From contig FN648770.1 in NCBI GenBank assembly GCA_000310025.1, positions 29,392-51,281 on the forward strand: a stretch of 21,890 bases of DNA. The letters are read 5' to 3'. The position numbers and the translations under genes are program-made. The DNA comes from Ectocarpus siliculosus. Its lineage: Eukaryota > Sar > Phaeophyceae > Ectocarpales > Ectocarpaceae. Positions 17,101 to 21,890 of the stretch are shown piece after piece; the first letter of the stretch is position 1; each line of letters starts with the position of its first letter. Under the pieces are notes generated by a model. The model did not search any database. It was given only the letters and a program-made list of their open reading frames with translations, and had not been told where the DNA came from.

Positions 17101-19145
17101 GATTGCTCTGTTACGGGAGAAGCGCCTTGCATCGTGACGAGTAAGCGAGTGTTGTACATGTGCATACACACGTCGAACTATCAAACGCACATCCTTGGAA
17201 ATACTCACGGTCGAGGCAGCAGCTAGTGTTGCTAGTCGAGGCAGCAGCTAGTGTTGCTCCGAGTTTGGCCCCTATGAAACTGCATCTCACTCGATCGTGG
17301 GGTGGTATGTTGAACGGTCAAACCTTAATGTACATTCTAACTCGCCACTAAGCATGTGAGAAATGGAACCAGCCGGCCAAACGCCGGACATCAGGTTCAT
17401 TGTGAGCATGACTTGTACTGTCGAGCTGCCATTTTTCTTGAGGCACCAGTTAAAAAACCAGCGCGAGGCCTTCACGCGAAGTATAAGCCGCAATATCAAA
17501 GACCAAGCCGCCCTTTACTTGCTTCAGCGTATTCAGTCCGACCGTCTTATTCTCTAGAAAGACTGCACCAAACTAATACTGCGTACGAACCCCAATATTT
17601 GTGAACATAGGCCCATCCACAACGCCGACGCCTACGACCGTCACTTCTTCGCCCGGAACTACGCCTGCGCCCGGAACTACCCCGACACCCACGACCGTCA
17701 CTGCTGCGCCCGGAACTACGCCTGCGCCCGGCACTACCCCGACACCCACAGCCGTCACTGCTTCGCCAGGAACTACGCCTGCGCCCGGCACTACCCCGAC
17801 ACCCACGACCGTCACTGCTTCGCCAGGAACTACGCCTGCGCCCGGCACTACCCCGACACCCACGACCGTCACTGCTTCGCCAGGAACTACGCCTGCGCCC
17901 GGCACTACCCCGACACCCACGACCGTCACTGCTTCGCCAGGAACTACGCCTGCGCCCGGCACTACCCCGACACCCACGACCGTCACTGCTTCGCCAGGAA
18001 CTACGCCTGCGCCCGGCACTACCCCGACACCCACGACCGTCACTGCTTCGCCAGGAACTACGCCTGCGCCCGGCACTACCCCGACACCCACGACCGTCAC
18101 TGCTTCGCCAGGAACTACGCCGGCGCCCGGCACTACCCCGACGCCTACGATGATCACACCTTCGCCCGAAACTACGCCGGCCCCTACGTCTGTCGGTGGA
18201 ACTACGCCGGCCCCTACGTCTGTTGGTGGTACTACGCCGGCCCCTACGTCTGTCGGTGGTACTACGCCGGCCCCTACGTCTGTTGGTGGCACTACACCGG
18301 CCCCTGCCGGAGGTCGTGGTGGAGGCCGTGGTACGCCGACCCCTACGATGATCGCCGGAACGCCGGCCCCTACGTCTGTTGGTGGTACTACGCCGGCCCC
18401 TACGTCTGTCGTTGGTACTACGCCGGCCCCTACGTCTGTTGGTGGCACTACACCGGCCCCTACCGGAGGTCGTGGTGGAGGCCGTGGTACGCCGACCCCT
18501 ACGATGATCGCCGGAACGCCGGCCCCTACGTCTGTTGGTGGTACTACGCCGGCCCCTACGTCTGTCGGTGGAACTACGCCGGCCCCTACGTCTGTCGGTG
18601 GAACTACGCCGACCCCTACGATGATCGCCGGAACGCCGGCCCCTACGTCTGTTGGTGGTACTACGCCGGCCCCTACGTCTGTCGGTGGTACTACGCCGGC
18701 CCCTACGTCTGTCGTTGGTACTACGCCGGCCCCTACGTCTGTTGGTGGCACTACACCGGCCCCTACCGGAGGTCGTGGTGGAGGCCGTGGTACGCCGACC
18801 CCTACGATGATCGTCGGGACGCCGGCCCCTACGTCTGTCGTTGGTACTACGCCGGCCCCTACGTCTGTTGGTGGCACTACACCGGCCCCTACCGGAGGTC
18901 GTGGTGGAGGGCGTGGTACGCCGACCCCTACGATGATCGCCGGAACGCCGGCCCCTACGTCTGTTGGTGGTACTACGCCGGCCCCTACGTCTGTCGGTGG
19001 AACTACGCCGGCCCCTACGTCTGTCGGTGGAACTACGCCGGCCCCTACCGGTGGTCGTGGTGGAGGGCGTGGTACGCCGGCCCCTACGTCTGTCGGTGGA
19101 ACTACGCCGGCCCCTGCTGGAGGTCGGGGAGGTCGAGGTCCTTAG
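8026..19145 (+). CDS. Multi-exon secreted protein with six ten-Cys modules and Pro/Thr repeats
   Basis: Proposed gene of 15 exons. Coding segments are 8026-8148, 8684-8720, 9334-9540, 10999-11184, 11837-11893, 12425-12610, 13012-13068, 13712-13897, 14351-14407, 14774-14959, 15431-15487, 15858-16046, 16631-16678, 16952-17140 and 17611-19145. They sum to 3,300 nt, or 1,099 residues plus stop. The order is signal peptide, five-Cys N-terminal region, six cysteine modules alternating with Pro/Thr linkers, and a long Thr/Pro/Gly repeat tail with Arg-Gly boxes. All junctions from 9334 onward are phase 1. The 12 exons from 10999 are well supported by repeated matching splice sites; the first three are less sure. 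Secretion is implied by the signal peptide and 60 paired cysteines. PT and AP repeats are likely O-glycosylated, as in arabinogalactan-type proteins. No transmembrane segment or GPI tail is visible at the C terminus. An extracellular-matrix, cell-wall or adhesive role is inference. Confidence 0.6.
8149..8683 (+). other. Putative intron 1
   Basis: Begins GTACAT and ends in a strong polypyrimidine tract (TTTTTTTCTTCCTCGAG). It contains a perfect 29-bp tandem duplication (8306-8334 and 8335-8363). No coding segment is convincing inside it. Confidence 0.4.
8306..8363. repeat. Perfect 29-bp tandem duplication
   Basis: The unit starting ACTTCGTTCCATCTCCATGA occurs twice, head to tail, without a mismatch, so it is recent. 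It lies in the putative first intron. Confidence 0.95.
8684..8720 (+). CDS. Exon 2 (tentative), bridging exon
   Basis: A strong acceptor (pyrimidine tract then CTCGAG) is followed by an open frame reading [12 protein letters not shown]. The donor AATG|GTTTAT at 8720 is weaker but converts phase 0 from exon 1 to the phase 1 needed by the exon at 9334. The joined reading [18 protein letters not shown] is smooth. A better donor (ACG|GTATGA at 8842) exists in the same frame but leaves phase 0, which would not fit. This exon is the weakest link of the model. Confidence 0.25.
8721..9333 (+). other. Putative intron 2
   Basis: The first 120 nt stay open in the frame of the preceding exon (to the stop at 8846), so a longer exon form is possible. 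A small acceptor-donor pair (CCTCAG at 9112-9117, CCG|GTAAAA near 9135) would define a 17-nt exon but with the wrong phase. Otherwise nothing recognisable. Confidence 0.3.
9334..9540 (+). CDS. Exon 3: cysteine-containing N-terminal region
   Basis: The acceptor GAAATAG at 9333 and the donor GAAG|GTAAGA at 9540 bound 207 nt that are open in the frame starting (G)AT GCG GAT, phase 1 at both ends. The peptide includes [32 protein letters not shown] and [16 protein letters not shown], with four cysteines here (a fifth in the tentative exon 2), acidic and helical in character. An upstream TGA at 9318 rules out a longer exon. Donor phase matches the first cysteine-module exon at 10999, giving an intron of 1,458 nt. 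I do not recognise the domain. The antisense open frame of 130 codons is a shadow. Confidence 0.5.
9663..9778 (+). CDS. Possible alternative terminal exon
   Basis: A pyrimidine-rich acceptor region (TTTTTTCAGAAAG) precedes a frame that continues phase 1 from 9540 and reads [18 protein letters not shown] then [18 protein letters not shown] before TGA. Joined to the three upstream exons it gives 483 nt, a secreted protein of 160 residues. This would be either an alternative 3' end or evidence that the signal-peptide gene ends here and is separate from the module array. Using the CAG at 9656-9658 instead puts the sequence into the 143-codon frame. Confidence 0.25.
10869..10960. repeat. Diverged 46-bp tandem duplication
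   Basis: Two head-to-tail copies (10869-10914, 10915-10960) share CTTGTCTG.GTCC.TTCACTTGAA and end CTGGTAAGCACCACC. Each contains a donor-like TG|GTAAGC. They lie 40 nt before the first cysteine-module exon and include the CACTTGAA core seen before the other module exons. Confidence 0.85.
10999..11184 (+). CDS. Exon 4: cysteine module 1
   Basis: Bounded by ACCGAACAG and ACTA|GTAAGT, 186 nt, phase 1 at both ends. The module follows the spacing C-x12-CC-x3-C-x2-C-x4-C-x9-CC-x10-C-x7-C, ten cysteines that can form five disulfides. Key segments are [25 protein letters not shown] and TGEAPC. Spacing and the many Gly residues suggest a compact, loop-rich fold. Similar cysteine-rich modules, to my recollection, occur in secreted proteins of stramenopiles, but I cannot name a database family. 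Confidence 0.85.
11185..11836 (+). other. Intron between module 1 and linker 1
   Basis: 652 nt, GTAAGT to TTGTACAG. An ACTCACACCC segment and the following stretch have relatives in the intron after module 5, so intron sequence was copied with the exons. No exon recognised inside. Confidence 0.7.
11837..11893 (+). CDS. Exon 5: Pro/Thr linker 1
   Basis: 57 nt between TTGTACAG and GAAA|GTAAGT, phase 1 at both ends. Encodes [18 protein letters not shown] after the split codon. Alternating Pro with Ala or Thr is typical of extended, O-glycosylated linkers. Confidence 0.8.
11894..12424 (+). other. Intron between linker 1 and module 2
   Basis: 531 nt. Shares with later introns the CTTCAGCAT...GCCGA block after the donor, a GAAACTGCACGTG block and the GGCGTTGTCTCACTTGAA motif about 70 nt before the acceptor. 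No exon seen inside. Confidence 0.75.
12425..12610 (+). CDS. Exon 6: cysteine module 2
   Basis: 186 nt between ACCGAGCAG and ACCG|GTGAGC, phase 1. All ten cysteines and all spacings of module 1 are kept. Differences include IQTSDV for IQSSDV, CTGRDGG for CSSRDGG and SITGEAPC for SVTGEAPC. The antisense open frames here are shadows. Confidence 0.85.
12611..13011 (+). other. Intron between module 2 and linker 2
   Basis: 401 nt. Its second half (from about 12870) is closely similar to the corresponding part of the intron before linker 3 (from about 14210), including AAGCAAGCCTCGTTGCCGAT. No exon seen inside. Confidence 0.75.
13012..13068 (+). CDS. Exon 7: Pro/Thr linker 2
   Basis: 57 nt between GGAAGCAG and GAAG|GTAAGC, phase 1. 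Encodes [18 protein letters not shown] after the split codon. Nearly identical to linker 3. Confidence 0.85.
13069..13711 (+). other. Intron between linker 2 and module 3, with insertion
   Basis: 643 nt. Compared with the equivalent intron after linker 3 it carries about 278 extra bases between roughly 13153 and 13460, containing two hairpins (13189-13215 and 13400-13417). The last 240 nt match 14535-14773 at a constant offset of 1,062. Confidence 0.75.
13712..13897 (+). CDS. Exon 8: cysteine module 3
   Basis: 186 nt between ACCGAGCAG and ACCG|GTGAGC, phase 1. Ten cysteines with the standard spacing. Almost the same peptide as module 2 ([21 protein letters not shown]) and nearly the same DNA as module 4, so it sits in the most recently copied part of the array. 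Confidence 0.85.
13898..14350 (+). other. Intron between module 3 and linker 3
   Basis: 453 nt. Contains GTGCCTTCGCCTGATGTGGGAGACAGTA, shared in kind with the intron after module 2, then the AAGCAAGCCTCGTTGCCGAT block. No exon seen inside. Confidence 0.75.
14351..14407 (+). CDS. Exon 9: Pro/Thr linker 3
   Basis: 57 nt between GGAAGCAG and GAAG|GTAAGC, phase 1. Encodes the same 18 residues as linker 2, [18 protein letters not shown], with only silent or split-codon changes. Confidence 0.85.
14408..14773 (+). other. Intron between linker 3 and module 4
   Basis: 366 nt, the compact version of this intron without the insertion seen after linker 2. Bases 14535-14773 match 13473-13711 with only scattered substitutions. 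Confidence 0.75.
14774..14959 (+). CDS. Exon 10: cysteine module 4
   Basis: 186 nt between ACCGAGCAG and ACGG|GTGAGT, phase 1. Ten cysteines, standard spacing. Carries [16 protein letters not shown] and SVTGEAPC. Downstream of its donor the similarity to the unit of module 3 breaks down. Confidence 0.85.
14960..15430 (+). other. Intron between module 4 and linker 4
   Basis: 471 nt, largely diverged from the corresponding introns of units 2 and 3. No exon seen inside; the 176-codon antisense frame covering module 4 and part of this intron is a shadow. Confidence 0.7.
15431..15487 (+). CDS. Exon 11: Pro/Thr linker 4
   Basis: 57 nt between AAAAACAG and GAAG|GTAAGC, phase 1. Encodes [17 protein letters not shown] after an initial Ala codon; the Glu of linkers 2 and 3 is replaced by Ala in the PAPT run. 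Confidence 0.85.
15488..15857 (+). other. Intron between linker 4 and module 5
   Basis: 370 nt. Keeps the CAGGTCAGCGCATGTTGTG block and the GGCGTTGTCCCACTTGAACT motif found in the equivalent introns. No exon seen inside. Confidence 0.75.
15858..16046 (+). CDS. Exon 12: cysteine module 5
   Basis: 189 nt between ACCGAACAG and ACAA|GTAAGC, phase 1, one codon longer than modules 1-4 because the end reads CVVT rather than CMT. All ten cysteines and spacings are kept. Substitutions include [19 protein letters not shown] and RATGRDC, so it is clearly more diverged than modules 2-4. Confidence 0.85.
16047..16630 (+). other. Intron between module 5 and linker 5
   Basis: 584 nt. A coding-like segment (16124-16254) ends at a strong donor, AAAAAG|GTATGT, but would be phase 0 to 2 and so break the array frame. 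Part of it is similar to the intron after module 1, so I treat it as intron. Confidence 0.65.
16631..16678 (+). CDS. Exon 13: Pro/Thr linker 5
   Basis: 48 nt between CGCAACAG and GCAG|GTGCGG, phase 1, nine nt shorter than the other linkers. Encodes [15 protein letters not shown] after the split codon. The ending TRA replaces TVE and the donor GTGCGG is weaker. Confidence 0.7.
16679..16951 (+). other. Intron between linker 5 and module 6
   Basis: 273 nt, the shortest intron of the array, with little similarity to the other introns. Nothing else recognised inside. Confidence 0.65.
16952..17140 (+). CDS. Exon 14: cysteine module 6
   Basis: 189 nt between GTAAAACAG and ACGA|GTAAGC, phase 1. The most diverged copy ([39 protein letters not shown]), yet all ten cysteines and every spacing are unchanged. 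SCGSCGG and CSVTGEAPC are intact. This pattern of change around fixed cysteines argues for selection on the fold. Confidence 0.85.
17141..17610 (+). other. Intron between module 6 and terminal exon
   Basis: 470 nt, GTAAGC to GAACATAG. It contains a perfect 24-25 bp tandem duplication (17210-17258). No exon recognised inside. Confidence 0.7.
17210..17258. repeat. Perfect 25-bp tandem duplication
   Basis: GTCGAGGCAGCAGCTAGTGT plus TGCTA occurs at 17210-17234 and again, bar the last base, at 17235-17258. It lies in the last intron of the array gene. Confidence 0.95.
17611..19145 (+). CDS. Exon 15: terminal Thr/Pro/Gly repeat exon
   Basis: The acceptor GAACATAG at 17610 gives phase 1 entry; the frame is open for 1,535 nt to TAG 19143-19145. 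The first part (to about 18180) is a 57-nt, 19-residue repeat, [19 protein letters not shown], with six virtually identical central copies and diverged ends. The second part has about 20 copies of PAPTSVGG or PAPTSVVG, mostly as decapeptides, plus PTPTMIAG-type segments. It is punctuated by five GGRGGGRG boxes and a final GGRGGRGP. There is no Cys and no hydrophobic tail. Thr/Pro/Ala repeats suggest dense O-glycosylation; the Arg-Gly boxes supply the only charge and could contact anionic wall polysaccharide. The 434-codon antisense frame is a shadow of repeat units that are multiples of three. Confidence 0.85.
17640..18166 (+). repeat. 57-bp minisatellite, about nine units
   Basis: In-frame 57-bp units starting ACTACGCCTGCGCCCGG. 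Units between 17761 and 18103 are in exact 57-bp register with almost no differences, pointing to recent slippage or unequal exchange. Assembly could have collapsed or expanded the count. Confidence 0.9.
18167..19137 (+). repeat. 30-bp minisatellite in higher-order arrangement
   Basis: Core unit ACGCCGGCCCCTACGTCTGT plus a Gly or Val-Gly tail and ACT. Two to four units are followed by a GGTCGTGGTGGAGG-type Arg-Gly box and a CCTACGATGATC-type segment, and this composite recurs five times with varying length. Confidence 0.9.
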
Positions 19146-19292
19146 TTCATGAGGTCGAGGTCAGTAATGGTGCTCTTTTGTGGCGTTGCGATATCGACTA
19201 CAAGATGCCTTTTTGATAAAATACCTCCCTAACATTCGTAGCGCGCACGTAAAATGACGCCTTTCTCAGTTTTCTCGAAATCGTGCTGCAAC

Positions 19293-19308
19293 TTAGGGTT
19301 AACCCTAA
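19293..19308. other. Telomere-like perfect palindrome
   Basis: TTAGGGTTAACCCTAA is a perfect 16-bp inverted repeat of two head-to-head TTAGGGTTAA halves. It is too short to be an interstitial telomere array. Confidence 0.6.
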
Positions 19309-20382
19309 TTGCTGAGACGGCGTTAAACACCTCGTCGATGATTCTGAACCGTGGATGCCATTCTTTGGTGTTTGGTTCGGTTTTATTGTAGTCAAGCGCA
19401 CATTTTGTTACGACTTCAGACATTTCGAATCACGAACCGCGATTGCCCCTACTCTTCGCACTGTCGATACAGGCCTACCCTTGGTTGGAAGGACGTTGGG
19501 AGACCACTTACAACCTCCAGTGGATGTTCCTGGCAAAATGTAAAGCCGGCCAGGTTGTGCAAGGTGAACCTTGTTGGAGGTTTCACGCACAAACTGGTTA
19601 AAGATCAAGTCGTTGATGGTATCTAGTGGAAGGTGTATCCTTTTTTCGAAGAATGGGCAGTAGCTCTAGATGATGTTGGGAATATATATATCGCATCGTA
19701 CATCAAACGTCTACATGGGTAACGTTGGTAAGTACCTAGGGTTGTGTCAGGGTTACCTAGTAGTGAGACGCGCAGTAGCGCGGCGTGCTCTTTGTGTCTT
19801 ATACTGCTGAAAGAGCAGAGTGCGTTTGATAGGACAAGTCTGTCCTTTTACTTTTTTGTATGCGATATTCCAGAAGTTTTATTCTGAAGAGACAACACTT
19901 TTTTTTCTTGATATTCGTAGTTTCAGCACCTTATTTTCTGAGTGTCACAGATTGGTGAATCGCCTTACCTACGAAAGTACGTTTCTAGAATTTCTTTAGT
20001 GGTATCTGGCGACTGGATGCTGCAGAGGCATAGAAGAATTGGTTTACCCTATGTTGAGTGCGTGGGCGCGTTTTGGACGCAAGTTTACCTGGGTTTCCGT
20101 CGGTATCCTGTTTGGATCGTGCAGCCCCCATCCCGCCACTCTGTTTTCTATCCGGTCTCACCGACGAGATAACTGTGTTTTTCCGACACCGTTTTTCCCC
20201 TGAGAATTCTTCGTACTGATGCAAGAGTCCACCGGCACGATCTCTCACGGAGGTTAAGTGCCACGAGCAGCGCAAGCCGTGTCGCAACGCACCACGTGTG
20301 TGTATACGCTGTGCTCCAAGTTCGGACTGCTGTAATATCTCACCCGCTTTTCATGTACGTCGGACTCAACTCGTTTTCCGAT

Positions 20383-20499
20383 TTCCCAAGCTCGCTAGAA
20401 CTTGGGTCTCTATCGACCTGAATTTACTTTTTCTGTCTGTCATTGTTATTCGCATAGCCCACCCCTTGCCCGGTCCGGTCTCAAACCCTGATCTCGAGC
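20383..20499 (+). repeat. Diverged direct repeat, copy A
   Basis: Shares with 21505-21620 the ordered blocks TTCCCAAGCTC, CTTGGGTCTC..TCGA, a T-rich block ending CTGTCTGT or CCGTCTGT, CATAGC..ACCCCTTGCCCG, and GATCTC. Small indels lie between the blocks. Confidence 0.7.
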
Positions 20500-21504
20500 G
20501 GTATTGAGAATCTCGTGGCCCCTGAAGTATGGTTCGGTGGGGAATCGCGGACCATGCCCCTTCCCAGAGTTTGAGCAGCTTCCGTTGTGACCGACACGAC
20601 TTGGCTTGACTGTCCCTCGTCTGTTTCGCCATGGGGACGGCGGGTTGAACAGAGAAATAGGGTCCTTCATGCTGCGCGCCACATTTGACCATATTTTAGG
20701 TGTACGTTTCTGTGTGTGATATACTTCTTGCTAATTGATGCTCGAAATGCGATGCAAAGGCTTGAGCTGCAAAGCCCGTAAGGTAATCGAGGACGACATA
20801 GCTGATTTGTTGAGTCCTCCATCTACTGCTACGGTTGTCTTCAGCCGGTGGTCCCGATGGTAGCACCGGCTTTGCTGCGGCGGCATACGCGGCCGCACAC
20901 TAGCCCCGGGGTTATGCGCGGGAACCGCTACCCGTCGAGGAGAGAGAAACAAATTGAAAGCCGCACGTGACACAAGATACCACACACCCTGGGGGCACTC
21001 AATACAACAGGCTGTACCTGCACCGATATTGTGCGCGTCCGGAGTGCGAATACACATCTCAAAGTTGCTTGTACGGCGCCCCGATGCCAATTCCACCTAA
21101 GTTCCATCCTTTTGTTATGCTAGAAATCGACATGGCCTAACCACAACCTATTACGACTCTGCATCAATACTTGATGCTTGGACCAGTTCGTTCGGTCTTC
21201 GTGAGGCATGGGTTTCGTGCGACCTATATGCGTTTGCCGGTGATGATTCTTTACCCTCGCAGGACCCCAAGCTCGAATTGTCAAGGACACCCACAGTATT
21301 TGTGACGGTGGTGCTATGCGTGCTGGTCTCCTCGAAAAGGGCCCTCGGGCAAGTCTATTGCAAGCCTAGGAAGCTACCGTCGCCTTATACCGAAACGACC
21401 GCTTTGCTGAAAGCACGTGTCTTGTTGTTGTTGGTTTATTGTATCATCGCAATTGTGGGAAAAGCGTCATGCTTCGACGGAATTGGCTGCCTCTTTCTCG
21501 CCCA

Positions 21505-21620
21505 TTCCCAAGCTCTATCTTGGGTCTCAGTCGATCAAAAGTCTTTTTTTTCCGTCTGTGGAGTTTTCAGTAGCATAGCGGACCCCTTGCCCGACCGGGT
21601 CGAAAAGGCCGATCTCAGCC
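21505..21620 (+). repeat. Diverged direct repeat, copy B
   Basis: Counterpart of 20383-20499. One plus-strand frame of each copy gives a similar peptide pattern (WVSID or WVSVD, then IAHPLP or IADPLP), so the pair could be duplicated exons, but a non-coding dispersed element is equally possible. Confidence 0.7.
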
Positions 21621-21890
21621 CGCACTGCAAACCTCCGAGAACTACCAGCAGTTCTGGGTAGCTGAGACGATTTCAAGACCTCTCACAGTCGTTTGAGCAG
21701 CTATCGCTTGCTGTGGGGCGATAACCAGTTTCTCCGTCGACAAGAAGATCTGCGTTACATCGTCACATCGGAACGACCAGATTGGTTGACTTGTCGTTGA
21801 GGGTCCTCTTATTATAGATCTTTTTGTAAAAGAGTCGTCTTCAATTTTTTTCGCCGCCCGCGCCAAGCCTTTTACAGATCGGTTTAGGGT

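Larger units (their letters stand above)
19146..21890. other. No gene recognised downstream of the array
   Basis: Should contain the 3' untranslated region of the array gene at its left end, but I see no clear polyadenylation signal. Open frames on both strands (for example 19985-20287 and 20731-21096 minus, 21278-21661 plus) have no recognisable domain. A good acceptor (GTTGTCTTCAG at 20841) precedes a short Gly/Ala-rich frame ending at 20901, but no partner exon was found. The supported features are the palindrome at 19293-19308 and the repeat pair at 20383 and 21505. Confidence 0.5.

Noticed and set aside
17573-18877. 434-codon open frame on the minus strand, rich in Val, Gly and Pro
   Set aside because: It is the antisense of the in-frame 57-bp and 30-bp repeats. 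Units that are multiples of three keep the opposite strand open. The plus strand has a matching acceptor and phase with the upstream array.
20842-20901. Short Gly/Ala-rich frame after a strong acceptor
   Set aside because: Reads smoothly and ends at a stop, but no upstream exon or donor in the right phase could be found.
21278-21661. Hydrophobic N-terminal stretch resembling a signal peptide
   Set aside because: No ATG in frame near the hydrophobic stretch and no supporting splice site; downstream part is a dispersed repeat.

Overview
The window looks like intron-rich nuclear DNA of a eukaryote, most likely a stramenopile and probably a brown alga of the Ectocarpus type. This rests on three things: GT-AG introns of about 0.3 to 1.5 kb, a roughly balanced base composition, and one large gene that joins a ten-cysteine module to Pro/Thr linkers of the PAPTPAPT kind, a style I associate with secreted proteins of stramenopiles. 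The taxonomic call is inference; no ribosomal, organellar or housekeeping gene is present to confirm it.

Layout. From 1 to about 8000 the sequence is mostly gene-poor. It holds simple repeats, a pair of about 150-170 bp direct repeats 2.7 kb apart (34-181 and 2719-2888), a degenerate tandem duplication (468-765), a tRNA-like pair of promoter boxes on the minus strand (1189-1243), a purine tract (3081-3190) and a dense cluster of TACCGCC motifs with a potential cruciform (5205-5586). Between 6091 and 6898 the minus strand carries two coding-like segments, one with good splice signals, which may be exons of an unrecognised gene.

The main feature lies on the plus strand between 8026 and 19145. 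A signal-peptide exon (8026-8148) and a five-cysteine N-terminal region (8684-8720 and 9334-9540, less certain) are followed by six copies of a ten-cysteine module, each on its own exon of 186 or 189 nt. These alternate with five short Pro/Thr linker exons of 48 or 57 nt. A 1,535-nt terminal exon follows, encoding nested Thr/Pro/Gly repeats punctuated by GGRGGGRG boxes and ending at TAG 19143-19145. Every junction from 9334 to the end is phase 1, so the exons are symmetric and the two-exon unit could be duplicated without breaking the frame. Conserved intron sequence shows that whole genomic units of about 1.06 to 1.4 kb were copied. The model closes as 3,300 nt (1,099 residues plus stop). The product is probably a secreted, heavily O-glycosylated, disulfide-rich extracellular-matrix or cell-wall protein; function beyond that is unknown.

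From 19146 to 21890 I recognise no gene. There is a perfect telomere-like palindrome (19293-19308) and a diverged direct repeat pair (20383-20499 and 21505-21620). No tRNA gene that folds properly, rRNA, CRISPR array or complete mobile element was found.
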